Of a DNA stretch of 7,499 nucleotides, positions 5,740-7,499 are shown one piece after another (position 1 is the stretch's first letter; the number at the start of each line of letters is the position of its first letter). Made by a program: the position numbers and the translations under genes. The stretch is from UBA7374 sp965660635 (GTDB lineage Bacteria; Verrucomicrobiota; Verrucomicrobiia; Opitutales; Coraliomargaritaceae): NCBI GenBank assembly GCA_965660635.1, contig CBFIAS010000058.1:1-7499 (forward strand), written 5' to 3'. Under the pieces are notes generated by a model. That model was given only the letters and a program-made list of their open reading frames with translations, searched no databases and was not told where the DNA came from.

Positions 5740-5932
5740 GCTTCTTGCCTTACTGGTTATAGAATGATTTTCTCTTTTGCAAATGAATGAAATAAAAGTC
5801 CTTGACAAATACACCCCGTTTTTGCATGTTATCTTTAAATTCTTAATTTCTTCAGGGTTTCCGGTTAACAAATGCCTCCTGCTCTTATCAACTGATCACC
5901 TTGCTAACTCCAAACAGCTAAACAATCCCACT
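5740..5932 (+). promoter_or_regulatory. AT-rich leader region upstream of TIGR02597-like gene
   Basis: This 193-bp gap is markedly AT-rich compared with the gene before it. A perfect -35 hexamer TTGACA lies at 5802-5807; possible -10 sites are TGTTAT (5827-5832, 19-bp spacing) or TATCTT (5830-5835, 22-bp spacing), neither ideal. If used, the mRNA would have an untranslated leader of about 90 bases, unlike the short leaders suggested elsewhere in the window. A weak hairpin (AGTAGGC/GCCTTACT, 5735-5754) overlaps the preceding stop codon and is followed by a T-rich stretch at 5768-5779; it is a poor terminator candidate. The reading frame is open from 5777 into the next gene, but the signal peptide places the start at 5933. 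Confidence 0.35.
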
Positions 5933-6964
5933 ATGAATACGAAAATCCCCACTAAATTACTGTCCCTTGTCGCGGCCGCCTCGCTTGCCGCATCCGCCTC
6001 CTTCGCTCAAGACAACGCGGTCACTTCCGATGTTGTCGGGTATGTGACTTTAACAATTAATGGAACAGGAGGAGTAGGCTCCGAAGCTTACTCCTATATC
6101 GGTGCTCCCATGCACAGTGCCGCGTCTGCTTCAGGATCAATATCATCTACATCAGACAACACTATTACTAGTACTGGCTCCACATGGACTGAAAATGCCT
6201 TCTCCAACACTCACTATGTATTAGTTACTTCTGGTACTAATGAAGGTATAAGCGCTCCCATTGTTTCCAATACTGCAGACACTCTAACTACTGCTGAAAA
6301 TCTTAACTCGTTGCTCAATGGTGATGAGACGTTTGAGATTAGAGCTTATGTAACTATTTCAGATGTTTTTGGCGCATCCAACGAGGCAGGACTTGATGGT
6401 GGTGCTTCTGTTGGTGCTGCGGATAACATTTTAGTGCAAGACGGTGCTAGTTTTAACACTTACTATTACAAAAACGCTGGTCTTATTGGTGGGACTGGTT
6501 GGAGAAGCTCTTCCAGTCCAATAGCAGATGCTGGGAGCACAATTTTACCGCATGGCTCAGGCTTCATTGTTGTTCGCCGTCAATCAAGTGATATAGAATT
6601 AATAACATCCGGATCAGTTTTTTCTTCTGATGTAATTACGCCAGTTGAAACCGGTTTTAATTGGAAAACAGCATCTGTACCTGTAGATTTGACTTTATCA
6701 GGCGTATTTGGTGCCAACAACGAGGCTGGTCTTGTTGGAGGGTCTTCTGCTGGTAGCGCAGATAATATCTTAGTTTTTGATGATTCAGGAAGTATTTCTA
6801 CCTACTACTACAAAAATGCTGGTCTCATTGGCGGAACTGGATGGAGAAGTTCTTCAAGCCCAATTACAGATCAAGCTAGCACTGTGATAGCTTCACCAGG
6901 CAAAATGTTCTTGATAAATCGTTCTGGTGGTGCATTCAATCTAGCAGAGTCAAGTCCACTTTGA
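5933..6964 (+). CDS. TIGR02597-like exported protein with internal duplication
   Basis: The 343-residue product starts MNTKIPTKLLSLVAAASLAA, a classic signal peptide with cleavage likely after SFAQ (residue 26). The mature start DNAVTSDVVGYVTLTI matches the opening I associate with TIGR02597, a family of uncharacterised exported proteins of Verrucomicrobiota. Residues 145-216 and 258-330 are two copies of one unit that starts VFGAxNEAGL and contains YYYKNAGLIGGTGWR. The region at about 45-140 is rich in Ser, Thr, Gly and Asn, like surface or adhesive proteins. No cysteine, transmembrane helix or C-terminal anchor is seen. Codon use (many T- or A-ending codons) differs strongly from the genes at 861-5739. 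ATG 5933 was chosen over upstream in-frame starts because it directly gives the signal peptide. Function is unknown; a cell-surface or matrix role is a guess. Confidence 0.8.
   Translation: MNTKIPTKLLSLVAAASLAASASFAQDNAVTSDVVGYVTLTINGTGGVGSEAYSYIGAPMHSAASASGSISSTSDNTITSTGSTWTENAFSNTHYVLVTSGTNEGISAPIVSNTADTLTTAENLNSLLNGDETFEIRAYVTISDVFGASNEAGLDGGASVGAADNILVQDGASFNTYYYKNAGLIGGTGWRSSSSPIADAGSTILPHGSGFIVVRRQSSDIELITSGSVFSSDVITPVETGFNWKTASVPVDLTLSGVFGANNEAGLVGGSSAGSADNILVFDDSGSISTYYYKNAGLIGGTGWRSSSSPITDQASTVIASPGKMFLINRSGGAFNLAESSPL
6365..6580 (+). repeat. Internal protein repeat, copy 1 (residues 145-216)
   Basis: First copy of a unit of about 72 residues, running from VFGASNEAGL to FIVVRR. It shares with copy 2 a 22-residue block, identical at protein level, centred on YYYKNAGLIGGTGWR. 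Confidence 0.85.
6704..6922 (+). repeat. Internal protein repeat, copy 2 (residues 258-330)
   Basis: Second copy of the unit, 113 residues after the first, running from VFGANNEAGL to MFLINR. In the 22-codon identical block, 11 codons differ from copy 1, all by synonymous third-base changes. The duplication is therefore old and the block is held by selection on the protein. Confidence 0.85.
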
Positions 6965-6977
6965 TCTTCTAACACCA

Positions 6978-7006
6978 TTCTTATTAATAACTTTACAACA
7001 TATAAT
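6978..7006 (+). promoter_or_regulatory. Possible promoter before the gene at 7027
   Basis: A perfect -10 hexamer TATAAT (7001-7006) lies 20 bp before the ATG. The best hexamer 17 bp upstream is TTCTTA (6978-6983), a poor -35. TTTACA (6992-6997) is a better -35 by sequence but lies too close to this -10. The surrounding AT-richness makes a chance match possible. No terminator is visible between the two genes, so they may also be co-transcribed. Confidence 0.35.
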
Positions 7007-7026
7007 CATCCGACTAAACAATAATT

Positions 7027-7499
7027 ATGACAGTACACAAATTACTTCTTACAGTTCTGCTAGCAAGTATTGTAGCCACTTCAGCCTCCTACTCTGCTGC
7101 ATTTTCTTTTGGTGCTGCAGTTGCTAACAACCTTACCGGTGTGAATGGGGCTGCTCTTGCCAGTACTGATCAGGTTGAGATCGGTACTTACACTGGCGGT
7201 GTGTTCAGTTCGCTCTTCGCAGGTTCTAATAATAACATCTCCACAGGTGCGGGATTTTTCTCTCACGCTACGGTAGCGAAGCAAAACTCTAATTCTATTG
7301 CGGGCCAACAACTCGCAATTCGTTGGAGTAATGCTGGGGAAACTGCTATCCTATACTATGACATTACAACAACAGGTGGTGATTCTGCTTTAATTGCTCA
7401 GTGGTCTGTTAAAGCTGGAGACGGTGGAGGTACTGACTTCGCTGTTAATGCAATCGATATTTCTGATCTTACTACTGGGGGGCCAAGCTACAATACACT
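7027..7499 (+). CDS. Exported protein of unknown function, N-terminal part (cut by window edge)
   Basis: An open frame of 157 codons runs from ATG 7027 to the window edge without a stop. The product begins MTVHKLLLTVLLASIVATSA, a signal peptide likely cleaved near residue 24. The mature part is rich in Gly, Ala, Ser, Thr and Asn with regular hydrophobic positions (for example VEIGTYTGGVFSSLFAGSNN and LAIRWSNAGETAILYYDITT), suggesting beta-strands. There is no cysteine in the visible part. I do not recognise the family with confidence; it resembles short secreted proteins of Verrucomicrobiota, some of which carry a PEP-CTERM sorting signal at the C-terminus, which here would lie outside the window. 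It follows the TIGR02597-like gene by 62 bp on the same strand and shares its AT-rich codon use, so the two probably form a functional pair. No Shine-Dalgarno site is seen. Confidence 0.75.
   Translation, partial: MTVHKLLLTVLLASIVATSASYSAAFSFGAAVANNLTGVNGAALASTDQVEIGTYTGGVFSSLFAGSNNNISTGAGFFSHATVAKQNSNSIAGQQLAIRWSNAGETAILYYDITTTGGDSALIAQWSVKAGDGGGTDFAVNAIDISDLTTGGPSYNT

Noticed and set aside
5735..5754. Hairpin at the end of the second LolA-like gene as an intrinsic terminator
   Set aside because: The stem is short with a bulge, overlaps the stop codon and is not directly followed by a T-run.
4708..5871. 387-codon open frame on the minus strand across the second LolA-like gene
   Set aside because: Low-complexity Gly/Glu/Ala-rich translation typical of antisense frames in GC-rich genes. 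The plus-strand gene has a signal peptide and a paralog.
5777..5932. N-terminal extension of the TIGR02597-like protein by 52 codons
   Set aside because: The internal ATG at 5933 is followed directly by a typical signal peptide; the extension would bury it and has no family support.
7081..7311. 76-codon minus-strand frame inside the gene at 7027
   Set aside because: The opposite strand carries an open frame with a signal peptide running to the window edge; this one shows no features.

Overview
The window looks like a chromosomal segment of a Verrucomicrobiota bacterium, probably near Opitutales/Puniceicoccales. The main clue is the gene at 5933-6964, which resembles the TIGR02597 family of exported proteins typical of that phylum. 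Other clues are the very GC-rich genes with almost no Shine-Dalgarno sites and the many exported proteins of a double-membrane cell. The taxonomic call is inference from gene content; no marker gene is present.

Left part (1-767, minus strand): the first 58 codons of peptide deformylase (def) run off the left edge. Upstream of it on the same strand is an exported SOUL-type putative heme-binding protein. A 93-bp divergent spacer (768-860) separates this pair from the plus-strand genes.

Middle part (861-5739, plus strand, very GC-rich): a full-length DsbD/ScsB-type thiol:disulfide transporter is followed 26 bp later by an exported peroxiredoxin/thioredoxin-like protein, which fits electron delivery to an extracytoplasmic thiol protein. 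Directly after the redoxin stop codon lies an AT-rich, 125-127 bp long imperfect palindrome that looks like a MITE or a large structured repeat. It is followed by short GC-rich repeats. Next are two tandem paralogous exported proteins with a LolA/LppX-like look, separated by a spacer built mainly of degenerate 7-bp repeats.

Right part (about 5740-7499): base composition falls sharply. A 193-bp AT-rich leader precedes the TIGR02597-like exported protein, which carries an internal duplication. A second small-residue-rich exported protein starts at 7027 and runs off the right edge. These two probably act at the cell surface, but their function is unknown.

Eight gene starts are visible. At least seven lack a clear Shine-Dalgarno site, and three have -35/-10-like pairs with an 18-bp spacer placed so that transcription would begin at or within a few bases of the ATG. 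No CRISPR array, tRNA, rRNA or transposase gene is seen. The strongest candidates for something undescribed are the palindromic element, the heptamer spacer, and the near-leaderless promoter arrangement.
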